NCBI GenBank assembly: GCA_023423415.1
Contig: JAFAFP010000199.1
Coordinates: 1 to 45,682 of the forward strand
DNA length: 45,682 nucleotides
Reading direction: 5' to 3'
Source of the DNA: Pseudomonadota bacterium
Lineage (GTDB): Bacteria > Pseudomonadota > Alphaproteobacteria > Rhizobiales > Xanthobacteraceae
The notes below the pieces were generated by a model, which ran no database searches, was not told where the DNA came from, and saw only the letters and a program-made list of their open reading frames with translations. Shown here in pieces: positions 24,235 to 32,510 of the stretch. How positions within the stretch are numbered: position 1 is the stretch's first letter; each line of letters begins with the position of its first letter. The position numbers and the translations under genes are program-made.

Positions 24235-25284
24235 ATGCTGGACCAACCAACATCGACCCACACTGTCACACTCCTCCCTGCGGGCGATGAGTTGCAGTGC
24301 TCATCGACGCAAACCCTGCTCGATGCCTGCATCGCGGCCGGTATTCCGATTGCGTACAATTGCCGCTCCGGTGAGTGTGGCGAGTGCATGGCCTCGCTTA
24401 AAGCAGGCGAGGTACACGAACTGCCTGGCGCAGATCCGGCGATCTTCACCGATGCGCATCGGGCGCAGGGCAAGATCCTCACCTGCATGTGTTTTCCGCG
24501 CAGCGCGCTGACGCTCGACATTCCGCTGCAATCGGATGCTCCCGCGATCCGTCCGACGACAGTCAATGCGATGGTGCAGCGTGTCGAGCGACTGACGCCG
24601 ACGATCTACGGCGTCATCGTCGAGACCCCGTGGCCGATTGAATATTACGCGGGGCAGGCGTTCGAATGGGTGGTGCCCGGCGTCACGCCGAACCGGACAT
24701 ACTCCGCTGCCAATCGGTCGGGGCAGGATACGATCGAATTTCATGTGCGGGTTTATCCCGGTGGCAAGATCGGGGCCTTCGTGCAGGAACTCACGGCCGG
24801 TCAACCGCTACAACTGGTGGGACCATACGGGCAGTTCCGCTTTTCGGGGCATGACTGGCGTCCGGCGCTATGCATTGCCGGGGGGACTGGACTTGCGCCG
24901 GTGATGTCAGTGCTGGATCATGCGGCGGCGACAAAAGACAAGCGGCCGATCCGGCTGTTCTATGGGGCCCGGTGTCAGGACGAGCTCTATTGTCTCGAAC
25001 GGATTGAAGAGTGGACGGGAGTTTTGCCGAACTTTGAATTCATACCGGTTTTGTCCGACGAACCGGCGGACTCGGGCTGGCGCGGCGCGCGCGGTCTGGT
25101 GACGGATCTCCTGGCGGAGAATGTGGGTGATGCCTTCGGTCTTGAGGCCTATGTCTGCGGCCCCCCGATGATGATCGATGCGGCAGTTGACATCTTGACC
25201 CGTTTCGGTGCGCTTGAAGAAGACATCAGGACGGACCGCTTCGTGCAGGCGAAATCTGTGCAAGGCAAGTCTGCGCAATTGTAG
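24235..25284 (+). CDS. ferredoxin-NAD(P)H oxidoreductase (oxygenase reductase component)
   Basis: 349 residues in the order plant-type 2Fe-2S ferredoxin, FAD domain, NAD(P) domain. Cluster ligands: C43-x4-C48-x2-C51 and C84. The FAD-binding Arg-Thr-Tyr-Ser lies near 155, the pyridine-nucleotide Gly-Gly-Thr-Gly-Leu-Ala-Pro near 217, and the Cys-Gly-Pro-Pro-Met near 307. The N-terminal ferredoxin order matches BenC/XylA/MmoC-type reductases, whereas PaaE of the phenylacetate system carries its ferredoxin at the C-terminus. It should pass electrons from NAD(P)H to the diiron protein encoded immediately before. Confidence 0.92.
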   Translation: MLDQPTSTHTVTLLPAGDELQCSSTQTLLDACIAAGIPIAYNCRSGECGECMASLKAGEVHELPGADPAIFTDAHRAQGKILTCMCFPRSALTLDIPLQSDAPAIRPTTVNAMVQRVERLTPTIYGVIVETPWPIEYYAGQAFEWVVPGVTPNRTYSAANRSGQDTIEFHVRVYPGGKIGAFVQELTAGQPLQLVGPYGQFRFSGHDWRPALCIAGGTGLAPVMSVLDHAAATKDKRPIRLFYGARCQDELYCLERIEEWTGVLPNFEFIPVLSDEPADSGWRGARGLVTDLLAENVGDAFGLEAYVCGPPMMIDAAVDILTRFGALEEDIRTDRFVQAKSVQGKSAQL

Positions 25285-25293
25285 GGTCGAGGA

Positions 25294-26220
25294 ATGAATC
25301 TGCATCATCGTTTCATGGTGCCCCCGCCGCTCGCGACGGCCGACTTGGTCATGAAGGATGGTGCGATCATCCGCCTGCGCCGATATGGCAAGGCTGGGGC
25401 GACCCGTCTCGTTCTCAGTCATGGCAATGGTCTTGCAATCAATGCCTATGTGCCGTTCTGGTTGCCGTTGTCCAACGACTACGATGTGGTCGTGTTCGAC
25501 ATGCGCAATCATGGCGAGAATCCGCTGCACACGCAGGAGGGGCACACGTGGGAGAATTTCTTCTCGGATATCGAGGAGATATTCCAAGGCATCGCCACGC
25601 ATTTCGGTGCGGCGCGAACCGTGGGCGCCTTTCATTCCCTGTCGTCGATAGCCACCCTTGAACAGGCGCTGCGGAACGAGAGCCGTTGGGACGGCCTCTG
25701 CGTCTTCGATCCACCGATGATGCCGCCGGTCGGACATCCGCTGCACGAGCTGCAGCATGCCGACATGGAAAAGCTCGCGTCCCGCGCGCTGCGCCGCCAA
25801 CGAGTTTTCGATACGCCAGATCAGCTTGCATCGCAGTTTCGCCGTCGTGCGTCCTTCAGCCGTTGGCTGCCCGAGGCAGCCGATCTGCTCGCGCGTCACA
25901 CGCTACGCCAGATGTCCGACGGACAATGGACATTGTGTTGTCCGCCCGAGTTCGAATCCTATGTGTTTCGCAGCAATGTCGATCCGACCTTGTTCCATCG
26001 CCTTCGCGATATGCCCATGCCACTGCGCATCATCGCTGGTGATCCGGCGTCTCCCCACACGAGTCCGGCGGCCCCGACCGCCAAGGCGGCGCATGACGAG
26101 ATGGGCATCGACTATGCGATGGTACCTGACACCACACACTTTCTTCAGGTGGAAGAACCGCAGGCCTGTCGTGATCTGCTGATCGACTTCCTGCGAAAAT
26201 ACGATCTCGATTCCCGATAA
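25294..26220 (+). CDS. alpha/beta-hydrolase fold protein
   Basis: 308 residues. Seen: the oxyanion-hole Ser-His-Gly-Asn-Gly, strand Val-Val-Phe-Asp-Met-Arg-Asn-His-Gly, and a predicted nucleophile S115 in Phe-His-Ser-Leu-Ser, where the usual Gly-x-Ser-x-Gly elbow has lost both glycines. A late Asp and a His in Thr-Thr-His-Phe-Leu could complete the triad. It may hydrolyse a CoA thioester, an ester or a ring-cleavage product. It begins 9 bp after the reductase, with GAGG upstream of the ATG. Confidence 0.8.
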   Translation: MNLHHRFMVPPPLATADLVMKDGAIIRLRRYGKAGATRLVLSHGNGLAINAYVPFWLPLSNDYDVVVFDMRNHGENPLHTQEGHTWENFFSDIEEIFQGIATHFGAARTVGAFHSLSSIATLEQALRNESRWDGLCVFDPPMMPPVGHPLHELQHADMEKLASRALRRQRVFDTPDQLASQFRRRASFSRWLPEAADLLARHTLRQMSDGQWTLCCPPEFESYVFRSNVDPTLFHRLRDMPMPLRIIAGDPASPHTSPAAPTAKAAHDEMGIDYAMVPDTTHFLQVEEPQACRDLLIDFLRKYDLDSR

Positions 26221-26248
26221 TCTTTTCAACGTACAGACGGACGCCATC

Positions 26249-27466
26249 ATGCCCGATCTTTCCGATCTCCGCATTCCCTACGGCGCTTATTGGTCGACGC
26301 CATTCTCACGCTGGCAGATGAGCTTTTCTGATCTGCACAGTATGAAATTCGCCGCGCTCACTGCAGCGAAAGTCGCCAAGGACAAGCAATGGCCGCTCGA
26401 GACGCTCGATCATTCCGTGCTTGGCATCACCGTGCCGCAGGAAAAGAGCTTCTGGGGCGCGCCATGGGTCATGACCATGATGGGCGCGCCGTTCGTCGCC
26501 GGCCCGACCGTTTCGCAGGCTTGCGCCACCTCTGCACGTGCGCTGTCAGCCGCAGCGTCGGAGATCAGCGGCGGCGATGCTACGGCCTCGCTGGTCGTGA
26601 CCTGCGACCGCACGTCGAATTCCCCGGTTGTGGTGCATCCCAATCCGCGCGGACCGAGCGGTGCGCCAAGCGTCGAAAACTGGATGCTGGACAATTTCAA
26701 CGATGAACCGACCGGTCATTTCGCCATGATCGATACGGCAGAAAACTGCGCACGCGATTGGCAGATTTCGACACAGGAACAGCATGAGCTGGCGGCGCAT
26801 CGCTATGATCAGTATCGCGATGCGTTGAAGGACGATGCAGCCTTCCTGCGCCGCTTCATGACGCTGCCGTTTGCCGTGCCGGATCCGCGCTTCAAGAAGG
26901 ACACCGGCACGCTGACCGGCGATGAGGGTATCCACGACACGACGCTGGAAGGTTTGAAGAAACTCAAGCCGGTGCGGGAGGGCGGCACCGTGACGTTCGG
27001 CGGGCAGACGCATCCGGCCGACGGCAATGCCGGCATGATCGTGACCGCGAAAGATCGCGTAGCGGAATTCACCACTCAGCCGGGCATCGAGATCCGTATC
27101 CTCGGTTTTGGGCAGGCGCGCGAGCGGCACGCCTATATGCCGGCGGCTCCGGTGAAGGCGGCCAAGCGCGCATTGGATGCCGCCGGTATCGGCATCGACA
27201 AGATCGATGTGTTCAAGTCGCACAATCCGTTCATCGTCAACGACATCGTGTTCGCGCGTGAAACCGGCGTCGATGCAACGAAGATGAACAATTACGGCTG
27301 CTCGCTGGTGTTCGGTCATCCGCAGGGGCCGACCGGGCTTCGTCTTATCATCGAGATGATCGAGGAATTGGCGATGCGTGGCGGCGGCAACGGGTTGTTC
27401 CACGGATGCGCGGCTGGCGACACGGCGATGGCCGTCGCGATATCGGTGCAGGACAAGAGAAAATAA
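26249..27466 (+). CDS. thiolase-family protein (second paralogue)
   Basis: 405 residues. Nucleophile C92 is in Ser-Gln-Ala-Cys-Ala-Thr; the C-terminal active site has Gly-His-Pro-Gln-Gly-Pro-Thr-Gly and Gly-Cys-Ala-Ala-Gly, so both catalytic cysteines of degradative thiolases are present. The usual Asn-Glu-Ala-Phe is His-Asn-Pro-Phe, which should change the oxyanion hole and substrate choice. It differs clearly from the thiolase at 20585-21760, so the operon carries two non-redundant thiolytic or condensing enzymes. It precedes the SDR dehydrogenase by 15 bp. Confidence 0.85.
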   Translation: MPDLSDLRIPYGAYWSTPFSRWQMSFSDLHSMKFAALTAAKVAKDKQWPLETLDHSVLGITVPQEKSFWGAPWVMTMMGAPFVAGPTVSQACATSARALSAAASEISGGDATASLVVTCDRTSNSPVVVHPNPRGPSGAPSVENWMLDNFNDEPTGHFAMIDTAENCARDWQISTQEQHELAAHRYDQYRDALKDDAAFLRRFMTLPFAVPDPRFKKDTGTLTGDEGIHDTTLEGLKKLKPVREGGTVTFGGQTHPADGNAGMIVTAKDRVAEFTTQPGIEIRILGFGQARERHAYMPAAPVKAAKRALDAAGIGIDKIDVFKSHNPFIVNDIVFARETGVDATKMNNYGCSLVFGHPQGPTGLRLIIEMIEELAMRGGGNGLFHGCAAGDTAMAVAISVQDKRK

Positions 27467-27481
27467 CGGCGGGGTGGGGAC

Positions 27482-28243
27482 GTGAACGTCAACGGTCAGG
27501 GTGCGGTCATTACCGGCGGAGCGTCGGGGCTTGGGCGCGCGGCGGCGGAAGCGCTGCGCGCGGCGGGCGCCACGGTTGCGATCCTCGATGTGAATGCGAA
27601 GGCGGCGGAGGATGTGGCGAAGTCGCTTGGTGGCTTCGCGGCGACCTGCGACGTCACCAGCGCCGATGGCACGGCGGCCGCGCTTGCCGCCGCCGAACAG
27701 GCCATCGGCCCCATTCGCGTGTGCCTCAACTGTGCGGGCGTTGGTCCGGCCAAGCGTATCCTCGGCCGCGACGGGCCGATGAACCTGGATGATTTTGCAC
27801 GCGTCGTGCAGATCAACCTCATCGGCACCTTCAATGTGTTGCGACTGGTCAGCGCCCGGATGGCCAAGCTCGATCCGTTGCCGAGCGGCGAGCGCGGTGT
27901 CATCATCAATACGGCATCGATTGCGGCCTATGAAGGTCAGGTGGGGCAGGCGGCCTATGCCTCGTCGAAAGGGGGCGTCGCCGCATTGACGCTGCCGGCA
28001 GCGCGCGAAATGGCGCGGTATGCCATTCGCGTCCTTGCTATTGCACCCGGTATTTTTGAAACACCCTTGCTGCATGCGCTTCCGGAAGCGGCGCAGCAAT
28101 CGCTGGCCGCTGCCATTCCTTTTCCATCGCGCCTGGGACGGCCGGATGAATTTGCGTCGCTGGTGATGCATATGGTCGAGAATGCCATGCTCAATGGTGA
28201 GGTGGTGCGTATCGATGGTGCGATCCGCTTGTCCGCGGGATAG
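27482..28243 (+). CDS. SDR-family 3-hydroxyacyl-CoA dehydrogenase (HSD10-like)
   Basis: 253 residues. The cofactor motif is Thr-Gly-Gly-Ala-Ser-Gly-Leu-Gly; the adenine-site segment Asn-Cys-Ala-Gly replaces Asn-Asn-Ala-Gly; the catalytic pair is Y159-x-x-x-K163 with Ser in Asn-Thr-Ala-Ser. The Glu-Gly-Gln-Val-Gly-Gln-Ala-Ala-Tyr and Ala-Pro-Gly-Ile-Phe-Glu-Thr-Pro segments are typical of type-2 3-hydroxyacyl-CoA dehydrogenase. It should oxidise the 3-hydroxyacyl-CoA made by the MaoC pair to the 3-keto substrate of a thiolase. The GTG start has only a weak GGGG upstream. Last gene of the 19.8-kb run. Confidence 0.9.
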   Translation: MNVNGQGAVITGGASGLGRAAAEALRAAGATVAILDVNAKAAEDVAKSLGGFAATCDVTSADGTAAALAAAEQAIGPIRVCLNCAGVGPAKRILGRDGPMNLDDFARVVQINLIGTFNVLRLVSARMAKLDPLPSGERGVIINTASIAAYEGQVGQAAYASSKGGVAALTLPAAREMARYAIRVLAIAPGIFETPLLHALPEAAQQSLAAAIPFPSRLGRPDEFASLVMHMVENAMLNGEVVRIDGAIRLSAG

Positions 28244-28395
28244 AGGCGCGCCCTCTAACGTCGGTTTGTCTTGTGCTCGCGAAAGCGACGCTGGCATCGC
28301 TGTGCCCATCGATGCGCAGGAATCACTGCGTGCGGCTGCTTCAGGCTATGCTGGTCCGATCACCTTGCAGCGCAGCGGAATGGCGCGAACAAAAT

Positions 28396-28411
28396 TTTAC
28401 ATCAACGTAAA
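28396..28411. promoter_or_regulatory. candidate operator TTTACA-N4-CGTAAA, site 2
   Basis: TTTACATCAACGTAAA, the 16-bp motif of site 1 with one half-site base changed. It ends 5 bp before a TTGACT -35 box (28417-28422), the same geometry as site 1. The matching -10 is weak. It precedes the feruloyl-CoA-synthase-like gene. Confidence 0.65.
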
Positions 28412-28510
28412 AAACATTGACTCGCGATTGAAGGCAGGCGAGAGTTCTTCCAATCAACGATGATCGAAGCGTAACATCACGTCTACCGATCACGCCCGAC
28501 GGGAGGAACA

Positions 28511-30415
28511 ATGTCTGCGCTCGCTTTGAACGACCACGACTTTGTCACTGTCGAGCTGGCCCCGCCGTCGCTGCAAATGGAGCGGCGCGAGAATGACGAA
28601 ATCATTCTGCGTTCAGGAATTGCGCTCGCCGATCACGCGCGTCATGTCGGAGAGTATCTCCAGCACTGGAAACAAGCCGATCCGTCTCGGACTTTTTTGG
28701 CCGAACGCGATGGCGCGGGTGCGTGGCAACGATTGAGTTTCGGCGAGACTGCAGCGCGATCCGATGCGATCTCGCAATGGTTGCTCGACAGCGGGCATGG
28801 CGCCGACCGGCCGATTGCCGCGCTCTGCGACAACTGCATCAACATGAGTGTGCTCAAGCTCGGTACGATGCAGATTGGCCTTCCATTCATGCCGATTTCG
28901 CCAGCGTATTCGCTGATGTCGGAAAACTTCGCCAAACTGAAGCATGTCATAAGCGAGATGCGGCCGAGTCTGATCTATGTGTCGTCGCTTGCAATGTTTG
29001 CCCGCGCGCTTAAGGCGCTCGATCTGAGTGACGTGCAACTGATCGCCGATGCGCCGCATCCGGACTTTCCGCAGGCGTTTGTGTTTTCCGACCTGCTGAC
29101 AACATTAGCCGGCCCTGATGTGCAGAAACGTCGGGACGCCGTCACCCCCGATACGATTGCGAAGATTTTGTTGACGTCGGGCTCCACCGGTATGCCGAAA
29201 GGTGTGATCAATACGCACCGGATGATGTGCGCAAATGGCACTGCGGTGGATCAGGTCTGGGTGTTTCTGACTCGTACACCGCCGGTGCTGGTCGATTGGC
29301 TACCTTGGAATCACACCTTCGGGACCAATTTCAATTTCAACCAGGTGCTTCGGCATGGTGGCACGATGTACATCGATGCCGGCAAGCCGGCGCCCGGCAA
29401 GATCGAAACCACGCTGAAGAATTTGCGCGAGATTCAGCAGACCATTCTCTACAACGTGCCGCGTGGCTACGACATGCTGCTGCCGGCACTGGAGGCGGAC
29501 GACGAGTTCGGCCGTTTTGTTTTCGAGAAGATTGAGGTCATTTTCTATGCCGGGGCGGCGTTGCCGCCGCATCTGTGGCAGCGCCTCGATGCGCTTGCGG
29601 TAAAACACCGTGGCAAGCGGCTGCCGATCCTGTCGTCGCTCGGTTCGACGGAGACGGGGCCTGTCGCCAGCTTGTGTCACTGGCCGGCTGCGGATGTCGG
29701 AGGCGTCGGCCTGCCGGTCCCGGGTTGCGAGCTCAAGCTCGTGTCCGATGGCGGCAAGCTGGAAATGCGCGTGCGCGGTCCCAATGTCACGCCCGGCTAT
29801 TTCCGCAGGCCCGACCTGACCGAGATGGCGTTCGATGAGGAAGGCTTCTTCAAGCTCGGAGATGCCGTGGCCTTCATCGATCCGGTCCTGCCGGAGCGGG
29901 GGCTTCGCTTCAATGGACGCGTATCGGAAAACTTCAAACTGACGAGCGGCACCTGGGTGCAGGTCGGCGATCTTCGTCTGGCCGCCATCAGTGCGGCGGC
30001 GCCGGTTATTCAGGATGCGGTTGTGACGGGCCATGACCGCGAAGAGGTGGGCCTGCTTATCTTTCCGAATATCGAAGGCTGCCGGAGCGTCTGCAATGCA
30101 CCGGATGCGCCGCTGTCCGATCTTGTGGCTCGCCCGGAATTGCATGCCCATATTGCGGCATCGTTCAATGCGTTCAACGCAGCCAATCCGGGCAGCAGCC
30201 GTCAGATCGGGAGGGTATTGCTGATGACGCAACCGCCGTCGATCGATGGCAACGAAATCACCGACAAGGGCTACATCAATCAACGGGCGGTGCTGGAGCA
30301 GCGTGCCGACCTGGTGAGGCGTCTCTATTCGGACGGGCCACATCCCGATGTCGTGGTGATCAGCACGTCGACGCGAGACCAAAGCACACAAGAACAAAAG
30401 CTAACCGCCGCCTGA
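28511..30415 (+). CDS. feruloyl-CoA synthase-like acid-CoA ligase
   Basis: 634 residues, an ANL-superfamily adenylate-forming enzyme. The P-loop is Leu-Thr-Ser-Gly-Ser-Thr-Gly-Met-Pro-Lys-Gly near residue 220; the A5-type Ser-Ser-Leu-Gly-Ser-Thr-Glu-Thr-Gly follows near 380. The Trp-Asn-His-Thr-Phe-Gly segment, the Phe-Lys-Leu-Thr-Ser-Gly-Thr-Trp-Val stretch and the C-terminal Asn-Glu-Ile-Thr-Asp-Lys-Gly-Tyr-Ile-Asn-Gln are typical of feruloyl-CoA synthases of hydroxycinnamate catabolism. Cytoplasmic; it makes the CoA thioester that the beta-oxidation-like enzymes would need. GGGAGGA precedes the ATG, and the shared operator lies 100 bp upstream. Confidence 0.88.
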   Translation: MSALALNDHDFVTVELAPPSLQMERRENDEIILRSGIALADHARHVGEYLQHWKQADPSRTFLAERDGAGAWQRLSFGETAARSDAISQWLLDSGHGADRPIAALCDNCINMSVLKLGTMQIGLPFMPISPAYSLMSENFAKLKHVISEMRPSLIYVSSLAMFARALKALDLSDVQLIADAPHPDFPQAFVFSDLLTTLAGPDVQKRRDAVTPDTIAKILLTSGSTGMPKGVINTHRMMCANGTAVDQVWVFLTRTPPVLVDWLPWNHTFGTNFNFNQVLRHGGTMYIDAGKPAPGKIETTLKNLREIQQTILYNVPRGYDMLLPALEADDEFGRFVFEKIEVIFYAGAALPPHLWQRLDALAVKHRGKRLPILSSLGSTETGPVASLCHWPAADVGGVGLPVPGCELKLVSDGGKLEMRVRGPNVTPGYFRRPDLTEMAFDEEGFFKLGDAVAFIDPVLPERGLRFNGRVSENFKLTSGTWVQVGDLRLAAISAAAPVIQDAVVTGHDREEVGLLIFPNIEGCRSVCNAPDAPLSDLVARPELHAHIAASFNAFNAANPGSSRQIGRVLLMTQPPSIDGNEITDKGYINQRAVLEQRADLVRRLYSDGPHPDVVVISTSTRDQSTQEQKLTAA

Positions 30416-30444
30416 CGCGGTCCACGTTTCAAAGGGAGGAGATG

Positions 30445-31671
30445 ATGAGACTGAATGCCCGCAAGGGAATGATGACGGCTGCCTTGATGGCACTGCCATT
30501 CTTCGCAGTCCTGCCAGCATCGGCGCAGGACAAGCCGATCAAGATCGCGATCATGAACGACATGTCCGGCGTCTATGCCGACTTTCAGGGCATGGGTTCT
30601 GTCATCGCCGCACGGCTCGCTGTGGAGGACTTCGGCAAGCAGATCAAGAACAGACCCATCGAGATCGTCTTTGGCGATCACCAGAACAAGGCGGACATCG
30701 GCGCCACCATGGCGCGCCGATGGTATGACGTCGAAGGCGTGGATGCGATCGTCGACGTGCCGAATTCCGGCATCGCGCTCGCGGTCAGCGACATCACCAG
30801 GGAAAAAAACAAGGCATTCCTAATCTCCGGCGGCGTCAGCACCGACCTGACCGGCGCCAAATGCACGCCCAACAATGTGCACTGGACATTCGACAACTAC
30901 GCGCTCGCCAATGGTCTGGTGCAAGCTGCACTCAAATCGGGCAACGACTCCTGGTACTTCCTGACCAGCGATTACGCGTTCGGTCACAATCTCGAACAGG
31001 CTGCATCGGGGCTTGTGAAAGCCAACGGTGGCAAGGTGCTTGGCGCCGTGCGGCATCCGCTGGGCACGGTCGATTTCTCCTCCTTCCTTTTGCAGGCACA
31101 GGCGTCGAAAGCAAAGATCATTGCCCTTGCCAATGCCGGCGGCGATACGACGAGTGCGATCAAGGGCGCCGCGGAATTCGGCGTGACCAAAGCCGGGCAG
31201 AAGATGGCGGGGCTCGTCTTCATCATCAACAATGCGCATGCCCTCCGGGCGTCGGCGCAAGGTCTACTCGCGGTCAGTCCGTTCTACTGGAACACCGATG
31301 ACGCCACGCGCTCATTCGCCAAGCGGTTTCAGGCGGCGCATGCGCAGAAGAACATGCCGAACGAAATGCAGGCTGGGGTGTATGCCGCCGTGCTGCATTA
31401 TCTGAAGGCTGTTCAGGCGCTGGATGGCGACACCGCCGGCGACAAGGTGGTCGCGAAGATGAAGGAGATGCCAACCGACGATCCGTTGTTCGGGAAGGGG
31501 TATATTCGTGTCGACGGGCGGAAAATTCATCCAATGAATCTCTACGAGGTGAAGGCGCCGGCCGAAATGAAGGAACCCTGGGACTATTACAAACTGGTTC
31601 TGGAAATCCCCGGCGAACAGGCATTCCGCCCACTCGATAAAGGCGGCTGCCCGCTGGTGAAGGCGAACTGA
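30445..31671 (+). CDS. ABC transporter substrate-binding protein, aromatic-acid type
   Basis: About 408 residues, with a signal peptide ending near Ser-Ala-Gln and a type-1 periplasmic-binding fold opening Lys-Ile-Ala-Ile-Met-Asn-Asp-Met-Ser-Gly. It is in the class containing binding proteins for phenylpropanoids in Rhodopseudomonas (by general resemblance; ligand not proven). GGAGG fits the ATG at 30445 better than 30442. It is 29 bp after the CoA ligase, so uptake and activation are co-expressed. It has no permease genes beside it and must share one of the two permease sets in the window, or one elsewhere. Confidence 0.88.
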   Translation: MRLNARKGMMTAALMALPFFAVLPASAQDKPIKIAIMNDMSGVYADFQGMGSVIAARLAVEDFGKQIKNRPIEIVFGDHQNKADIGATMARRWYDVEGVDAIVDVPNSGIALAVSDITREKNKAFLISGGVSTDLTGAKCTPNNVHWTFDNYALANGLVQAALKSGNDSWYFLTSDYAFGHNLEQAASGLVKANGGKVLGAVRHPLGTVDFSSFLLQAQASKAKIIALANAGGDTTSAIKGAAEFGVTKAGQKMAGLVFIINNAHALRASAQGLLAVSPFYWNTDDATRSFAKRFQAAHAQKNMPNEMQAGVYAAVLHYLKAVQALDGDTAGDKVVAKMKEMPTDDPLFGKGYIRVDGRKIHPMNLYEVKAPAEMKEPWDYYKLVLEIPGEQAFRPLDKGGCPLVKAN

Positions 31672-31794
31672 GAAGCATCCGGACCGATGGGCCGGTCCGA
31701 CTCGCTCGGGCCGGCCTCCGCCTTGTCTCCAACTGGCACAGGGCCAGCGGATCGGCTAAGGATGGCCGCCCGAACAAGACAGGTGGTCAACCGA

Positions 31795-32502
31795 ATGTCA
31801 GCCCGCGAACCTGCCAAGAAAGTCAAGAAATCGGAGCTTCGGCGCGAAGCGATTTTGCAGAATGCGCTGAAGATCTTCGACCGGCAGGGCTTTGCCAATA
31901 CCTCGCTCGACGACATCGCCAAGGAAACCGGAGTCAAGCGGGAGGCGATCTACTATTATTTCAACAACCGCGCCGAAATTCTGCTCCAGATCATTCGTCC
32001 GCAGAGTGAGTCACTGGTCGAGGGCCTGCGTGAGGTCGTCGAGTCGCAGGCTTCGTTTCAGGACAGGCTTTACGGCGCGATCCGCAACCATCTCGAGCGT
32101 TTCGATCGCAACTGTCTGGAAATGACGGTGAGCCTGCGGGATGTCTATCTGGAAGACGCGCGCGATGTCCGGCGCGAGATGGACAAGATCTGGCGCTCCT
32201 ACGAGACCATGTGGACCGGACTGATCGCCGAAGGCCAGAAAAAGGGCGACTTCGCACAATGCGGGGAGCCGAAGATGATCGCCTTCGGCATCCTTGGCAT
32301 GTGCAACTGGCTGGCGCGCTGGTACGACCCCAAGAAGGGTACGCCGATCGAGGAACTGATCGAGACTTATTTCAAGATGATTGCCTTTGGGCTGGTGAAG
32401 GAGAGCGCCCGCAAAGCCGTTCCTTCGAAGAGTAAAAAGGATGCCCCGCGCCGCGGAACGCGAGGCACATCAGTCGCGCCTTCGATGGATGCCGCAGAGT
32501 GA
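31795..32502 (+). CDS. TetR-family regulator, probable owner of the TTTACA operators
   Basis: About 235 residues. HTH at roughly residues 15-60: Arg-Glu-Ala-Ile-Leu...Phe-Ala-Asn-Thr-Ser-Leu-Asp-Asp-Ile-Ala...Val-Lys-Arg-Glu-Ala-Ile-Tyr-Tyr-Tyr-Phe. The rest is the helical ligand and dimer domain, with a basic Lys/Arg-rich tail. The Tyr-Tyr-Tyr-Phe end of the recognition helix resembles KstR2/PaaR-type regulators that sense acyl-CoA esters. ATG 31795 has AGGTGG upstream; 31762 is the alternative. It is co-directional with the ligase and binding-protein genes, so it would control its own operon. Best candidate for binding the four palindromes in this window. Confidence 0.85.
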   Translation: MSAREPAKKVKKSELRREAILQNALKIFDRQGFANTSLDDIAKETGVKREAIYYYFNNRAEILLQIIRPQSESLVEGLREVVESQASFQDRLYGAIRNHLERFDRNCLEMTVSLRDVYLEDARDVRREMDKIWRSYETMWTGLIAEGQKKGDFAQCGEPKMIAFGILGMCNWLARWYDPKKGTPIEELIETYFKMIAFGLVKESARKAVPSKSKKDAPRRGTRGTSVAPSMDAAE

Positions 32503-32510
32503 AGCAAACC

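Noticed and set aside
26546..28309. 587-codon open frame on the minus strand
   Set aside because: It lies antisense to a recognisable thiolase and an SDR dehydrogenase and has a composition typical of the mirror frame of GC-rich genes (Arg/His-rich, no domain).
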